A stretch of 64,000 nt of DNA from Megalonaias nervosa (taxonomy: Eukaryota; Mollusca; Bivalvia; Unionida; Unionidae). The notes below the pieces were generated by a model that saw nothing but the letters and a program-made list of their open reading frames with translations, did not search any database and was not told where the DNA came from. The translations under genes and the position numbers were made by a program. Positions within the stretch are counted from its first letter, which is position 1. Each line of letters begins with the position of its first letter. Positions 1-9,357 of this stretch are shown piece by piece. The stretch lies in the NCBI GenBank assembly GCA_016617855.1, contig JAECUM010011043.1, positions 58,237 through 122,236 on the forward strand. The letters run 5' to 3'.

Positions 1-2109
1 AAAATTAAACATATCGACGTTTGTTAAGAGATCTAATTCTATTTTGCTTGTTTTTAGTAGAGCGTCCCACGACAGCCCGGGAGCAGAATAATACCAGCAG
101 GGATCTAGTCCATAATTGCTGTAGCTTACTCGACGACAACTTTCAAAAACATCTGCTAGTAGCAATACATCTGTTTTCAAACATATATCATGATATTCAC
201 CAAATGTTTCACAACTAAATTTATTCCAAATATTTTGTGCATATTTGTACTCGTCATCTGATACATCTTCATTTTTGAGCTGCGAGTAAAATTTATCTTT
301 GTCGGGCAGAGAAGTTTCATCAAATCTGCTCCAGTCGTCGAGATACTCATGCGGAAAGATACCTTTGTTTTGGCAGATCGACGTAGTTTTCATCAAAGCA
401 TCTTTGCAGATTATTAAAAGTGCTACAACCTTTTACAAGTTCATCTAATGATGCTGCCATAAATTGCAGACTGTCAATTAAACGTAATTTTCCGAGAGTA
501 ACTGACATATACTTTTCAAAATTATTTGGTATACATTTTATCTTATTATTTAGTTTTATTTAGATTTAATTTCCCCGTTGCCAAAAGCTTCTACAATGAT
601 ATGACTATCATAGCCGCGAAAGTTATGTAAAACGACAGGTATAAACTTTGGCGCATGAAATTTTAAATTACAATTATTATGAGCTGCCCCTCTGTATTGC
701 CTAGTTAAATGACAATGATCACGAACTTTATCTTGAACTCTGTTTGAGTCTACCAATAACTTCCCGCAGATATGACAATTAACCGCTTCATCAAATTCAA
801 GTTGTTGTTTAGACATTATTTTCATTGGAGCTGTCTTAAATAATTAGCAGAAATTTTATCAACATCATCTATAAGATTTTTTAGTAACTATACCGCCGGA
901 CTTTTACCTCTGTATATCTTTACTGGGCATGGAAAACGTATCGTCGACGCAACAAACTACTTTATAAGCTACTCCGCAAGGAACATGTTGCTGTATTTTT
1001 CTTGTACTTGATTTATTAGGATTATTTTCAGCGCCAGCCACTGGAACGAGTAGGCGCTCAAAATCAGCATAAATAACGAAAGGTATATTTAGCTTATGAT
1101 CATAATTTTTAAATTGTAAGACTTTTTCTTTTTCGCCGGGCATAGTTATTCTTTGAACGTTGATATAGTATTTAATATGTTCCTGTAGTTTCTCATTCTT
1201 AGAAAAACCCTGCAAACATCTGTAACAGAAATATTTATTTTTTTTATTTTTATTATACTGTCCGCCAACTAAACCGTTAAAGTTTTTTTAATCCAAACGT
1301 AATGTCCTTTGTAAAATAATAAATTTATTGTCTTTTGTGTAGCAGTCTCTGAAATATATCTTGGGTAAACATTTTCTCGCTCATCTAGTCCGAAAACATT
1401 TACTGAAATATTGTTTTGTTTTTCAAACTTTGGTATCTGGTTTTCTGCCACTGGAAAAGTTATTCCGTTAAAATTTAGCTCGTCTTTGTATGGCAAATAC
1501 TTTTCAATTCGGTCACTGTGGTCACTCTGTGGATGTCTCTCCGACAATGAAAACATTGATCGTCGTTGTTTTTGACATTTATACAGCATTTTCTGTTTTT
1601 AATTTTTTTGGAAGATCAACTTAAGAACTACCTCAAAGTACGTTATATTTTGCTGTATGAATTAAAACTTCCTTTATTATTTCAAATCTCCAACCTGACC
1701 CAGATGAAGTAAATTCCTCCAATTTTTTATTTATTTCTTGGTGTATTTCAGCGGCGACAGAGGAAATATTTGTTCCAGTTAATATTTTTCGTGATTTAGC
1801 TGTTAAATATGGTTCTGAAATTTCTTTGTCGAAACTTGTATTTTCAAAGATTATATCAAATATATCTTTTTTGATTGAGTGTAACTTTGATAAAATCATA
1901 TGATACTGAACTATTAGTTTGATACTTTTATGGGCTGTAAGTTCCTTAGATACAACAGGTTGTAAAAGATGATATAAATTTGTGGAGTTATAATTTGCTT
2001 AAACATTTTGATCATCAAATTTGTAACTGTTGTCGTATCCTGAAAATGCTGTATCAATTTTTTCTGTTTTGATTATGCTCTTTTTAGCAATATCACGCAA
2101 TTTTGACAT
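1..2109 (-). pseudogene. polB: DNA polymerase B, N-terminal half, frameshifted, truncated by window edge
   Basis: Replicative polymerase of the protein-primed type used by Polintons. The ATG at 2109 opens an ORF that meets an in-frame TAA at 1999-2001, reads on to about 1633, and then continues in other frames. Landmarks in order: an N-terminal region with a SGSGW motif (about 1690), a region resembling Polinton PolB at 1269-1589, a zinc-finger-like FCYRC segment near 1210, exonuclease motif I FVIYADFE (about 1055-1080), a Cys/His block CHICG...DHCHL (about 700-780), and exonuclease motif II HNFRGYDSH (about 600-630). From about 540 to 60 the minus strand still reads as polymerase (a KLRLIDSLQFM segment) but in several frames. 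The palm domain with the catalytic aspartates should lie left of base 1. At least four breaks make this a pseudogene unless some are assembly errors. Confidence 0.9.
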
Positions 2110-2182
2110 TATATATGTAGTATTTTTATATTTAATTTAAAATTACGTAAAAAATCAATTAGAGATATAAAATCCCTATAGA

Positions 2183-2975
2183 TTGACAGCAACCGAGCAA
2201 GAAACTTATCATATCCACCCAAAGTACAACGTATATGCTACAAATGCACTTGGTTCAGTTATTAACATAAAATCTAAGAAATCTGTAGGAAAACCAACTC
2301 CGGCTGGTATGATAATTTCAGTAAAAGGAGATGATACAGATATCACCGAAATTTTCAGAAAAGATTTTATTTATAGTTTGTTTTGCGAGGACATTCCAGA
2401 AGGACAGCGAGTCTATCGAGTAAATAATTCGATTACTGATGATAATATTGAGAATTTAGCTTTACAAAATGAGTTTCAACCTCATAAAGTATTTGATCTA
2501 CACGAAGCTAATGATCGCGGAATTATCCAGCATAGAGAAACTAAACAAGTTGTTGGTTGTATGCAAAACACTGAATATTTGAATGTAATGGTACATAAAA
2601 CTAAGACTGACCAGGTTTGTTATAAAGCCCATCGTTTTGTGTACGAAACATTTAATGGCGCTATTCCAAATAATTTAGTTATAGATCACATTTAAAAAAT
2701 TAAAACCGACAATCGTTAGAAAATTTAGATTTAGTTACACAAAAAGAAAATACTAAACGTGGTATAGGTGGTGGCAATAATTTTAAAAATCCTAAAAGAC
2801 CAATTGTTTCAACAAATTTAGAACTGGAGAAAAAATGAAATTTAAATCAATATCAGCTGCCACAAAATATCATGAAATTAATTCTCGTGCAGTAAAATTT
2901 ATTGCAGATAATATATACAAAACAGCAACGTCAATGTTGACATTTGATAGATTTAGTTTTAAATATGATGATTAA
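2183..2975 (+). pseudogene. HNH homing-type endonuclease with NUMOD-like domains, broken
   Basis: The first 170 codons are open from a TTG at 2183 (no good ATG; the start may be mutated). The N-terminal segment with YNVYATNALGSV resembles a NUMOD4-type DNA-binding module. The HNH core starts near HRFVYETFNG and ends at VIDHI, where an in-frame TAA (2693-2695) interrupts it; a second lesion about 25 bases later shifts the frame. After it the reading resumes with LDLVTQKENTKR, and the tail (about 2820-2975) resembles a NUMOD1 helix-turn-helix (FKSISAATKY). This architecture is typical of free-standing homing endonucleases of phages and large DNA viruses. It lies head-to-head with polymerase B (74 bp apart), and its 3' end overlaps the next minus gene. 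Probably a selfish passenger; function lost. Confidence 0.8.
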
Positions 2976-3255
2976 TTATATTTCTTAGCTCGGTCTTTGT
3001 AAGACAATTATGACAAAACATAAGAATATCATCTTTATAAAATTTTAATGTTATAAATGAACTTTCATTAAGTTTATTTTTTTCTGCCGTTGTTAGAAGT
3101 ATTCTATCATCTTCTCCTTACATTACAATAACGTCAACAGAACAAGTACTATAACCCGACAAACATTTTCTAACTGCTTCAGTTAATTCTCTATAATTTA
3201 ATATATTAACTTTTTGATGATATTTTACTACAGCAGATTTTGTTTCGTTGGTCAT
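2959..3255 (-). pseudogene. Small hypothetical protein (98 codons) with one in-frame stop
   Basis: From the ATG at 3255 the frame stays open to a TAA at 2959-2961 except for one TAA at codon 46 (3118-3120). The predicted protein is hydrophilic, with CHNC near the C-terminus. I recognise no domain. It is divergent from the 177-aa gene, with only 34 bp between start codons, and its last bases overlap the end of the broken HNH gene. The preserved frame on both sides of the stop suggests a real gene with a single nonsense mutation. Function unknown. Confidence 0.55.
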
Positions 3256-3289
3256 TATTATTATAAATTAGATAAAAGTATATTATAAT

Positions 3290-3823
3290 ATGGGTTTAAT
3301 GAAACGACTTGCTGATATATACGCGGGAGATACAATCGCAAGTGATAAGATCACCACAAAATTACAAGTAACTTTACCAGTCACAGATAAATTTTCTAGC
3401 TATAGCGAAGATGATGTTTTGTACGACAACGAGTCCGTCGATGAAATGGTTGCTATCGCTGACAGAAAAAATTACAGCAGACCGACAACTGGACGATATA
3501 ATGTTAAGTATCACATTGCTAAAAAAATAATAAAATTTAATTTTACAGTTACCGAACAACAAATATTTTGGCAGCTTATCAAACCTTTTTTAAATCTTAA
3601 AATAACTGGTCATCAAAGAAATATAAAATATGATTTTATTTTTGTGAAAATATATCATTTAATGCCAGTTGATAACACAAGAAAATTATATTTAATTTCG
3701 TTATGTAAAACTATCAAATGTAAATCTGTACTTGTAAAGTACGAACAAATTTATAATAACATTATTGCACAAAATTGGGAAAATTCTAAGTTTGTATCGA
3801 CCGAGTTGGTACCCAGCTATTAA
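3290..3823 (+). CDS. Hypothetical Polinton protein, 177 aa, intact
   Basis: Open frame of 177 codons starting MGLMKRLADIYAG. Composition is rich in Lys, Ile and Tyr, with no signal peptide, no membrane segment and no motif I recognise. It shares a divergent 34-bp promoter region with the minus-strand small gene and converges on the integrase: its last 38 bases overlap the antisense end of the integrase chromodomain. The start follows the TATA-rich stretch TATTATAATATGG. That the frame is unbroken among damaged neighbours supports a real gene. Function unknown; since all virion genes are accounted for elsewhere, a regulatory or replication role is only a guess. Confidence 0.65.
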   Translation: MGLMKRLADIYAGDTIASDKITTKLQVTLPVTDKFSSYSEDDVLYDNESVDEMVAIADRKNYSRPTTGRYNVKYHIAKKIIKFNFTVTEQQIFWQLIKPFLNLKITGHQRNIKYDFIFVKIYHLMPVDNTRKLYLISLCKTIKCKSVLVKYEQIYNNIIAQNWENSKFVSTELVPSY

Positions 3824-4640
3824 ATGTATCGCTATATCCTCTCCATTTAACTAAACTTTTGTTGCCGCGTTTTTGGATAACTTTTTCAATAACAAATATA
3901 TCTTGGGACGTTTTCTGAAGTTCCTGCTCGTAAAAACTACCATTAATAGGCTCACCCAATAAATCTTTTAGCGCGTATGTTACAGGTATTGTTAAAAGTA
4001 CTTTATCAACAACAAATACTTCTTCGCTCCAGTTTGAAGTAAATCCTTTTTCAAATGTTTTTTCGTCAGAGAAATTCTAACTTTATCACCAACTTTAAAT
4101 TTATGTCTGCGGTACATGTTTTTGTTCGCTAATATTGGATTTTTAATTGCGTCATTTGGCGACATTTTAGTGGTTCGGTGTTTCGTGTTATTGTATTCGT
4201 CAACAATGTTCTGTAAATTATCAATATATTTATTTATATTTTTAGCTGTCAAATACTTATGAATTGTTTCGTTTAGTGTACGATTAAATCGTTCGACGAC
4301 AACGCTTTTACCTTCGTTTCCTGTAACATATCTTTTGATATTATTTTGGAGCAAAAACTGCTCGAAATTTTTATTAAAAAATTCTGCTCCGTAATCAGTC
4401 CAGATTCTATTTGGTTTTCTTTCTGTAGTTGTTATTATTTGTTTTAGCGCATCAGTTATCGACGTTCCTGTCTTATCTAAAACTGGAACACTAAAAGCAT
4501 ATTTACTAAAAACATCTATGACATCAAAAAGATATCTTTTATTATTGTTAAATTCAGCTAGATTTGACACATCTACTAAATCTATCGCCCAGATATCGTC
4601 AACGACATTGCGACAACTTTACGTCGCGGAAACCTTTTTT
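3786..4640 (-). pseudogene. int: Retroviral-type DDE integrase with C-terminal chromodomain, one frameshift
   Basis: Catalyses integration of the element. The DDE core is clear: first Asp in WAIDLVD (about 4585), second in WTDYGAEF (about 4390), Glu in SVVVERFNRT (about 4300). An FKVGDKVRISL barrel follows. Near 4060-4085 the frame shifts; in the new frame a linker leads to a chromodomain (FVIEKVIQKRG...LVKWRGYSDTFNSW) that ends at a TAG at 3786-3788. The frame 3992-4570 is uninterrupted. Upstream, the KPKKRFPRRKVVA segment, which usually directly precedes the WA-DLV start of such integrases, is encoded at the end of the PLA2-like ORF in a neighbouring frame, so the two regions were probably one polypeptide. 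The overlap with the convergent 3290-3823 gene is 38 bp. Confidence 0.92.
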
Positions 4641-5101
4641 TAGGTTTGTGTAGCTCCAATGCAAGATCATCATACAATTCCTTTCCGAGTCCTAATTTAT
4701 ATTTTGCTCCAATAAAACCCTGCACCAACTTTCGGTCAACCCTTTCTCTGATTCCTTTTGGTCTCAGATCACGAAGTTCGTCTAGCATTAACGTATCGCA
4801 GCGGTGCTTATCTTGTTCGTTGTCCCTGTAGCAGATGTCATGACGCATTGCTATGCTATCAACTTGATTGTATGGCTCTTGTCCTGGCAGCGTCAAGTTG
4901 TTTATCTTACGGATTATAAGGTCCAGTATATTTATGTCCTGGTAATGTCCAACCGCCTTTTGGTTTCAGCAATTTGCCAATTACTTTATGTATGTCTATA
5001 CCTCTTCCTATTATTTCCCTGTTGTTACATTGTTGACAGTATGTGACAATTTTATTTTGCTCGAGACATAAATCTCTGTCAGAATCGCACTTGCATATCA
5101 T
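4582..5101 (-). pseudogene. Phospholipase A2-like domain (probably N-terminal part of the integrase polypeptide), broken
   Basis: Two consecutive frames, 5101-4907 and 4896-4582, together make a small secreted-PLA2-fold domain of the virion type. The first holds a Cys-rich start (CKCDSD, YCQQCN) and GHKYTGPYNP, which corresponds to the calcium-binding loop, and ends at a TAA just after it. The second holds EPYNQVDSIAMRHDICYRD with the His-Asp catalytic pair (HDICY). The C-terminal KPKKRFPRR leads into the integrase. A stop and a frameshift separate the loop from the active-site helix. In capsids of parvoviruses, PLA2 domains breach endosomal membranes; a similar entry role here is inference. 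It sits downstream of the zinc-ribbon gene in the same minus-strand block. Confidence 0.82.
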
Positions 5102-5137
5102 TCTATTTAAACAACTTTTACAATAATAACTTTCAGA

Positions 5138-5224
5138 CGTCTACTTATTAAATTTTTTTTTTCATTCGTCTACTTGTTAAATAATTTTTTTTTCAGATTT
5201 GTTTTCAATCGTCTACTAAATTAA
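5138..5224. repeat. Three imperfect direct repeats CGTCTACTTRTTAAA
   Basis: Copies at 5138, 5167 and 5210 (the third is CGTCTACTAAATTAA) lie between the PLA2-integrase start and the zinc-ribbon gene, separated by T-rich stretches. The third covers the stop codon of the zinc-ribbon ORF. Possibly tandem duplication of a gene end, or a transcription signal of the minus-strand block; no function is demonstrated. Confidence 0.5.
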
Positions 5225-5399
5225 CGTCCCTGACAACGTCAGTACATCCAGCTCCGGACAATTTCCTCAAAAACATACTTTTTCTTTTTCCACAAATTGC
5301 GCAAAGACTTTTCATCATCATCCTGTTGTTCTTTGTTTTTTCTGTTGTTTCATTTATATTTTCTGTTTTAGTTTTACATTTGAGACAATATGTTGACAT
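5205..5399 (-). CDS. Small zinc-ribbon protein (DUF5679-like), 64 aa
   Basis: The N-terminus MSTYCLKCKTKT and the later CAICGKRK give two CxxC knuckles (Cys5, Cys8, Cys33, Cys36), with a Lys/Asn-rich linker. This layout matches the short DUF5679-type zinc-ribbon proteins found in Polintons, adintoviruses and other DNA viruses. The C-terminal 20 residues (SGAGCTDVVRDVNLVDD) are less typical and overlap a direct-repeat tract, so the natural end may have been altered. The start is preceded by TATATAATG, shared with other genes of this element. Role unknown; zinc binding is predicted from the cysteines. Confidence 0.75.
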   Translation of the reverse strand: MSTYCLKCKTKTENINETTEKTKNNRMMMKSLCAICGKRKSMFLRKLSGAGCTDVVRDVNLVDD

Positions 5400-5412
5400 T
5401 ATATATTTGTAC

Positions 5413-5450
5413 GTTTAGATAAAATTGGCAAGTTTAGATAAAATTGGCAA
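5413..5450. repeat. 19-bp perfect tandem duplication at the protease 3' end
   Basis: GTTTAGATAAAATTGGCAA occurs twice back to back (5413-5431 and 5432-5450). The unit contains the protease stop codon with the last residues, so the duplication gives a second, silent copy of the gene end. It looks like replication slippage. Confidence 0.8.
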
Positions 5451-5918
5451 AATTAATTGCAATCTCATCATTGGCGTGAGAAGGATGCTTGTCAAACTGT
5501 AAAATAAATTTTAAAAAATCTGAGGCAGAGTTCTTCAAACTCTCGGACATCTGTTTTATAAACATCACGCAATAATATCCACAAGCAGAAGTTCCAACGG
5601 GTTGAAGTTGATTGGAGGAATAATTTATTATTTCATATTTTTTGTTTATATATTTTTTATCACATCACTTGGAGGAAGTCCAAATGAGTCAAAATAATTG
5701 TTATTACAAACAGCTACCCAACGTGTGCCAGATCCGTCATTGAAATCTTGTATATTTATCATGCACAAACCACCAGCAGACGGCAATGGAATTGCCGCAA
5801 GTTCATCTTTAGAATAAACTCCGTGGAAATTTTTTATTTGTTTTAGCTTATCAAGTATATCAAAGTTACTTAACGGGGCCGACTTTGTCGGCTGAGATTG
5901 CATCTCTAGAGGTTTCAT
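5434..5918 (-). pseudogene. Adenain-type cysteine protease, frameshifted and with the catalytic His replaced
   Basis: Virion maturation protease of the adenovirus/Polinton family (peptidase C5-like). I chose the ATG at 5918, whose first bases overlap the stop of the pX-like gene (ATGA); a longer upstream frame to 6098 exists but is mostly the shadow of pX. Motifs: FHGVYSKDELAAIPLP, GTRWVAVCNNN and YFDSFGLPPSDV, then, after a frameshift near 5640, TSACGYYCVMFI with the nucleophile Cys, and a tail ending FANFI at 5434. In the family the GT(H)W His is catalytic; here the codon reads Arg (CGT), one transition from His. The enzyme should be dead twice over, by the frameshift and by the His loss. 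Confidence 0.88.
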
Positions 5919-6082
5919 CTCCGCGTGCCCGGCAATGTTAGTCCTCGTCTTATTCCCAGCAGATTTGGCAGTAGACTTCCCGCTAGTCCCGCTAAAAGTG
6001 GAGCTATTGGAATAAATCCTCCTTTGGTTGTTCTTCGACGTCGCGGTGTCTTTATTTTCGTTGTTGTTCTTCGATGTGGCAT
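5915..6082 (-). CDS. pX-like small basic virion protein, 55 aa
   Basis: An intact short gene from ATG 6082 to TGA 5915-5917, too short for common gene callers and hidden in an alternative frame of a longer ORF. It has a strongly basic N-terminus (MPHRRTTTKIKTPRRRRTT) followed by GGFIPIAPLLAGLAGSLLPN, a hydrophobic glycine-rich stretch (about residues 21-44), and a basic end (PGTRR). This basic-then-hydrophobic GGF layout resembles adenovirus-type core/minor capsid precursors (pX or pVI) and equivalents described in Polintons. The stop TGA overlaps the protease ATG as ATGA, suggesting coupled expression. ATATAATG stands at its start. The homology assignment is inferred from composition and position. 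Confidence 0.72.
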   Translation of the reverse strand: MPHRRTTTKIKTPRRRRTTKGGFIPIAPLLAGLAGSLLPNLLGIRRGLTLPGTRR

Positions 6083-6104
6083 TATATTTATCAGTCACAT
6101 AAAA

Positions 6105-6490
6105 TTAAACTGAAAGTTTCTTTATACCACTGCCCTCAACTGCTTTTTTCGTTGCTCCAGACGCTGCTGCTAGTCCTAATGTACCTAACACCGGCAAAAG
6201 TTTTAGTATTAACGTTCTGGCCATTACAGATAATGCCGGACCAAAGAAGCCGCCATGTTTTGCCATCGAAGTATTTGTGTGGCACTTAAATTTAAAACAA
6301 AAGGTTTGCAGCGGTTATACTTATTTACTTGTTTTTTGGTTAACATTAATTTTGTTAAAGTACCCAAAGCACCTGCTTGGACGTCAGGGTTGATTAATAA
6401 TGAAACCTGCCTCTGCTTTGCAACAGCAGCTGATAATTTTTTAACTTGACCATCAGTCAAATGTATTTCCTTTACAATATATTTTGTCAT
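6105..6490 (-). pseudogene. pVI-like minor capsid/membrane-active protein, one frameshift
   Basis: Starts MTKYIVKEIHLTDGQVKK at 6490 (TATATAATG at the start; an upstream in-frame Met at 6517 seems less likely). The first about 75 residues are helical and basic. Near 6250-6290 the frame changes and continues through a GGFFGPALSVMAR segment, then a Leu/Ala-rich amphipathic stretch, and stops at 6105. GGF followed by a hydrophobic/amphipathic helix is typical of the Polinton counterpart of adenovirus protein VI. It lies between the major capsid gene and the pX-like gene. The 386-nt length is not a multiple of three, consistent with a single indel. Confidence 0.68.
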
Positions 6491-6535
6491 TATATACAGA
6501 TTATAGATTAAACTCAAAGTTTTTCAAACTTGCAC

Positions 6536-8065
6536 CTACATTTTACCTCCAACATAATCAATTGTAACAGATCTATCGCTGATCACTAACGCGTACACGT
6601 ACAACTGTGCTACTGGAACTGCTTCAAGTGTCCAGGTAATTTCAATATCAGCAGTTGAAATTACATCTCTTTCATTTTGTTTACTAACATCAAAATAAAA
6701 TATCGGATAAAGTGTACGAAATTCCTCTAATGATATCTGAGATCCGTCTCCAACATCCTGATAATTTTGCATCGCGTCCATAAAATACATATAAGGTCGA
6801 GCAATATTTTTATTAGCGTCATCTGCAAAATTGCATTCTATCGCTCGTTCTGGATATTGCTTTGAATTTAGTCTAGCATGTATTCGTCTAACATCGGCAT
6901 TATCAAATATTGCGTTATTTTGTTGTTGGTTACCGCGTCGCGCTTGCTGTTGAAATATAACAAATAATTGCCTCGGCAGTTGTTCACTTGATGTTGTTGT
7001 GACTCGCCATGTGTAGTCGGTAGTATTTGGAACTGCTGTTTGATATATTTTATGTTGCTGAAAATGAATTTTGTTTGTGCGGTTTTTAAGAACATCATCT
7101 AATTCGAGCGATTTTGAAACTGTTGGTGTTATTCGTGGGATCCACAGCGCAAGTTTATTTATTATAAACTGTACGTCAGCTCCGCCTGCCCTAAACAGGC
7201 AGTCGTTTTGTTCTGTTCGATCTAAAATAAGTGTATGTTTAACTCCACGAAATACTTTATTGTAATCGCGACAAAAGCCAAATACTGTACTTAACGGCAG
7301 CATCATTGTAATTTGACGTGATCCTGCTGCAAGTGCCTTTCTCTTAGCATAACCTTCATTGTAACGTGGATTTTTAACGTTAATTGCTTTATTAACTAAA
7401 TCTAACATTGTAACACCGTCTGCAGCTGCTCCTGGTGGTGTTATACCAAGATTATTACAAGCAGCAGTAAGATAAACTCTTGTAGCATCTTGATTAGCGG
7501 CTGCATCTGGTGCGGCTATACCAAAATTGTTAGCATTAGCAATAAGAAAATTTCTTACAATTGGAAAATATGCAGCGGCATCAGCTCCGTGTACCAAAAC
7601 ACCTTTTGCAAAAAGTTCATTTGATACGGCTAAACCACCAGTTCCAGTATCTTTAAAGCACATCATATTAGTTGCAGTTGATCTAGAGTAATCGTCGGAA
7701 AACAAAATAGTATTTAAGACTGTACTTGCAACTTGTAGGTGGCTTGAAATATCTTCGACAATTTAATTGGCCAGCTGATATCTGGCACTTTTAAATAAAC
7801 ACCAGCCGTTTTTTATAAGGGCTAATTCTGCGTTAGCTTCAATTGCGACAGGCGGATTAGCTACTGTCATTATCTGGCCACGAACTTCCAACATTGCCTT
7901 GTGAGGTAATAAAAATACATCTTCGTCTCGGGTATGAAATGTTCTAACATCAGCTTTATTTGGCTCATTAGAATTTTCGTCGAGATACTCAGTATATTCA
8001 AATTCTCTTACTGTGTTGTCGTTGCCATAAGTTTCTGCTAAATCGAGATAATTTTTGACAGACAT
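6536..8065 (-). pseudogene. Major capsid protein (double jelly-roll, hexon-like), one nonsense codon
   Basis: Forms the capsid shell. The frame from ATG 8065 to TAG 6536 is 509 codons and is open except for one TAA at codon 101 (7763-7765) between RYQLAN and IVEDISSHLQ; both sides are in the same frame. The size, the early beta-rich segment (EDVFLLPHKAMLEVRG), the long alanine-rich insertion (about residues 150-220) and PRITPTVSKSLELDD further on fit Polinton hexon-like capsid proteins. The C-terminal domain ends ITWTLEAVPVAQLYVYALV. CAA (Gln) to TAA would be a single C-to-T change. It is flanked by minor capsid genes, as in related elements. Confidence 0.9.
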
Positions 8066-8138
8066 TTTTTATTTATTAGATTACATAATTTTCATTCATG
8101 ATTTTCTAACGATAACAATTTTCTAACGGTAAGTTTTA

Positions 8139-8489
8139 TTACGGCGCTGTTACTTTAGATATTAAGTTTTGTATAATCTGCTCGCCCTTTGGTGATAAAA
8201 GTTTTTTTTTTGTTGTTATCATAGCACGCTGAGTTTCGTTTGTTGGAGCGATTTCTGACATAACTTGTTTGATTGTTGGTGGTATCTCGCCTTTACTTTT
8301 ATCAGCTATTTTTTGTCCCACCGCAGTTCCAGCAGCAGATGCGGCTCCAGTTGCAAAAGCTTTTGACGCGTCAAGTGCAATTGGTGCAACTTTATGCGCG
8401 ATTCCCGGAATATTTTCAATAATTTTAGTAAATATATTTCACAAAAATCCACCAATAATTTTTCTTCTGTAAAATTTTTTTTGTTTCAT
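8139..8489 (-). pseudogene. Small basic amphipathic virion protein, one in-frame stop
   Basis: A 116-codon frame from ATG 8489 (ATATAATG at the start) to 8139 is interrupted only by TGA at codon 17 (8439-8441), directly after MKQKKFYRRKIIGGFL. The basic start, the GGFL motif and the following amphipathic helix (NIFTKIIENIPGIAHKV), then an Ala/Gly-rich segment, resemble the pVI/pVII-type minor virion proteins of adenovirus-like elements. It sits between the penton-type gene and the major capsid gene. Function is inferred from position and composition only. Confidence 0.62.
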
Positions 8490-8530
8490 TATATCTGAGG
8501 TTGCATAAAACCGACGTCGATTGTACGCTT

Positions 8531-9298
8531 CTACGCAACGCGTAAGTGCAAATAGTAAGTAATAACCTCGTTATTCAGATCCAGCTGTCGCCCACATTGA
8601 TCTGTCAACTGCATAATTATTGCTGTTATTTGGTTTTCAACATTTAACGGATAATAAATAACTTGCCGCGGACTAATTTGCATGAGCGATCCCGGTGGAA
8701 CATCTGGTGAGAAACTATATATCGTTTGTCCTTTACTGCCCTGGTCTGAGTAAGATCCAGACGCAATGGAGCAATTTATTAATATTGTGTTTACGTCGGT
8801 TATATTTACCAGAAAATCACCGTCAAATGTTATTGTTTGTACTGTGGTTGATCCATATTTCCTGTGAGTAAATCCAATCAGCGACGCTATGATTTTTGCT
8901 GATGAAAAATCTACTTCAAAATTATTTTTTAATATTATTCTGGCGCGTGAAGTATTATAATTTGGTGTTAGTTCAAAATTGTCAGCGGCTCTTCCTATAA
9001 ATGTTATTAATTCGCGTATCGTCTTATTTAAATCAGTTATGTTGTAGGCTCCTTGCGGAATTTTAACTGTAAATGTCCCGGTGGCTCTGTCGGAGGTAGA
9101 ATAAAACTTAAATTCATCATTGACACCAGTTTTCACGTTAGCCATGGAATGCCATGCCGTACAGGAAATTAGTCCAATTTCGTACTGTTTTTCAGTATCA
9201 AGTTGTATTGGCGGAATATAATTTACTGAAGAATTTGCCCTATCTTTCGCGTTAGCTATCGCGGCCGTACTAGAGTCTAGTAATAATGTTGTTGACAT
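8531..9298 (-). CDS. Minor capsid protein (penton, single jelly-roll), 255 aa, intact
   Basis: Vertex protein of the capsid. The frame is fully open. The N-terminus MSTTLLLDSSTAAIANAKDR and the following PPIQLDTEKQYEIGLISCTAWHSM segment are characteristic of Polinton/adintovirus penton-type proteins; the rest alternates short hydrophobic strands (FTVKIPQGAYNITDLN; IIASLIGF) as expected for a jelly-roll, ending EVITYYLHLRVA. It has the usual length of this family (about 250-300 aa). It lies upstream of the basic amphipathic protein and the major capsid gene on the same strand. One of the few virion genes here without lesions. Confidence 0.88.
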   Translation of the reverse strand: MSTTLLLDSSTAAIANAKDRANSSVNYIPPIQLDTEKQYEIGLISCTAWHSMANVKTGVNDEFKFYSTSDRATGTFTVKIPQGAYNITDLNKTIRELITFIGRAADNFELTPNYNTSRARIILKNNFEVDFSSAKIIASLIGFTHRKYGSTTVQTITFDGDFLVNITDVNTILINCSIASGSYSDQGSKGQTIYSFSPDVPPGSLMQISPRQVIYYPLNVENQITAIIMQLTDQCGRQLDLNNEVITYYLHLRVA

Positions 9299-9318
9299 TG
9301 TTATTTATTATATTTTTT

Positions 9319-9356
9319 GCAAAATTAACATTTACAAAATTAACATTTATAAAATT
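9319..9356. repeat. 15-bp AT-rich tandem repeat between penton gene and 78-aa gene
   Basis: The unit CAAAATTAACATTTA is repeated about 2.5 times in the gap between the penton start (9298) and the stop of the next upstream minus gene (9358). It may carry promoter elements for the penton gene; no known motif is recognised. Confidence 0.55.
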
Positions 9357-9357
9357 G

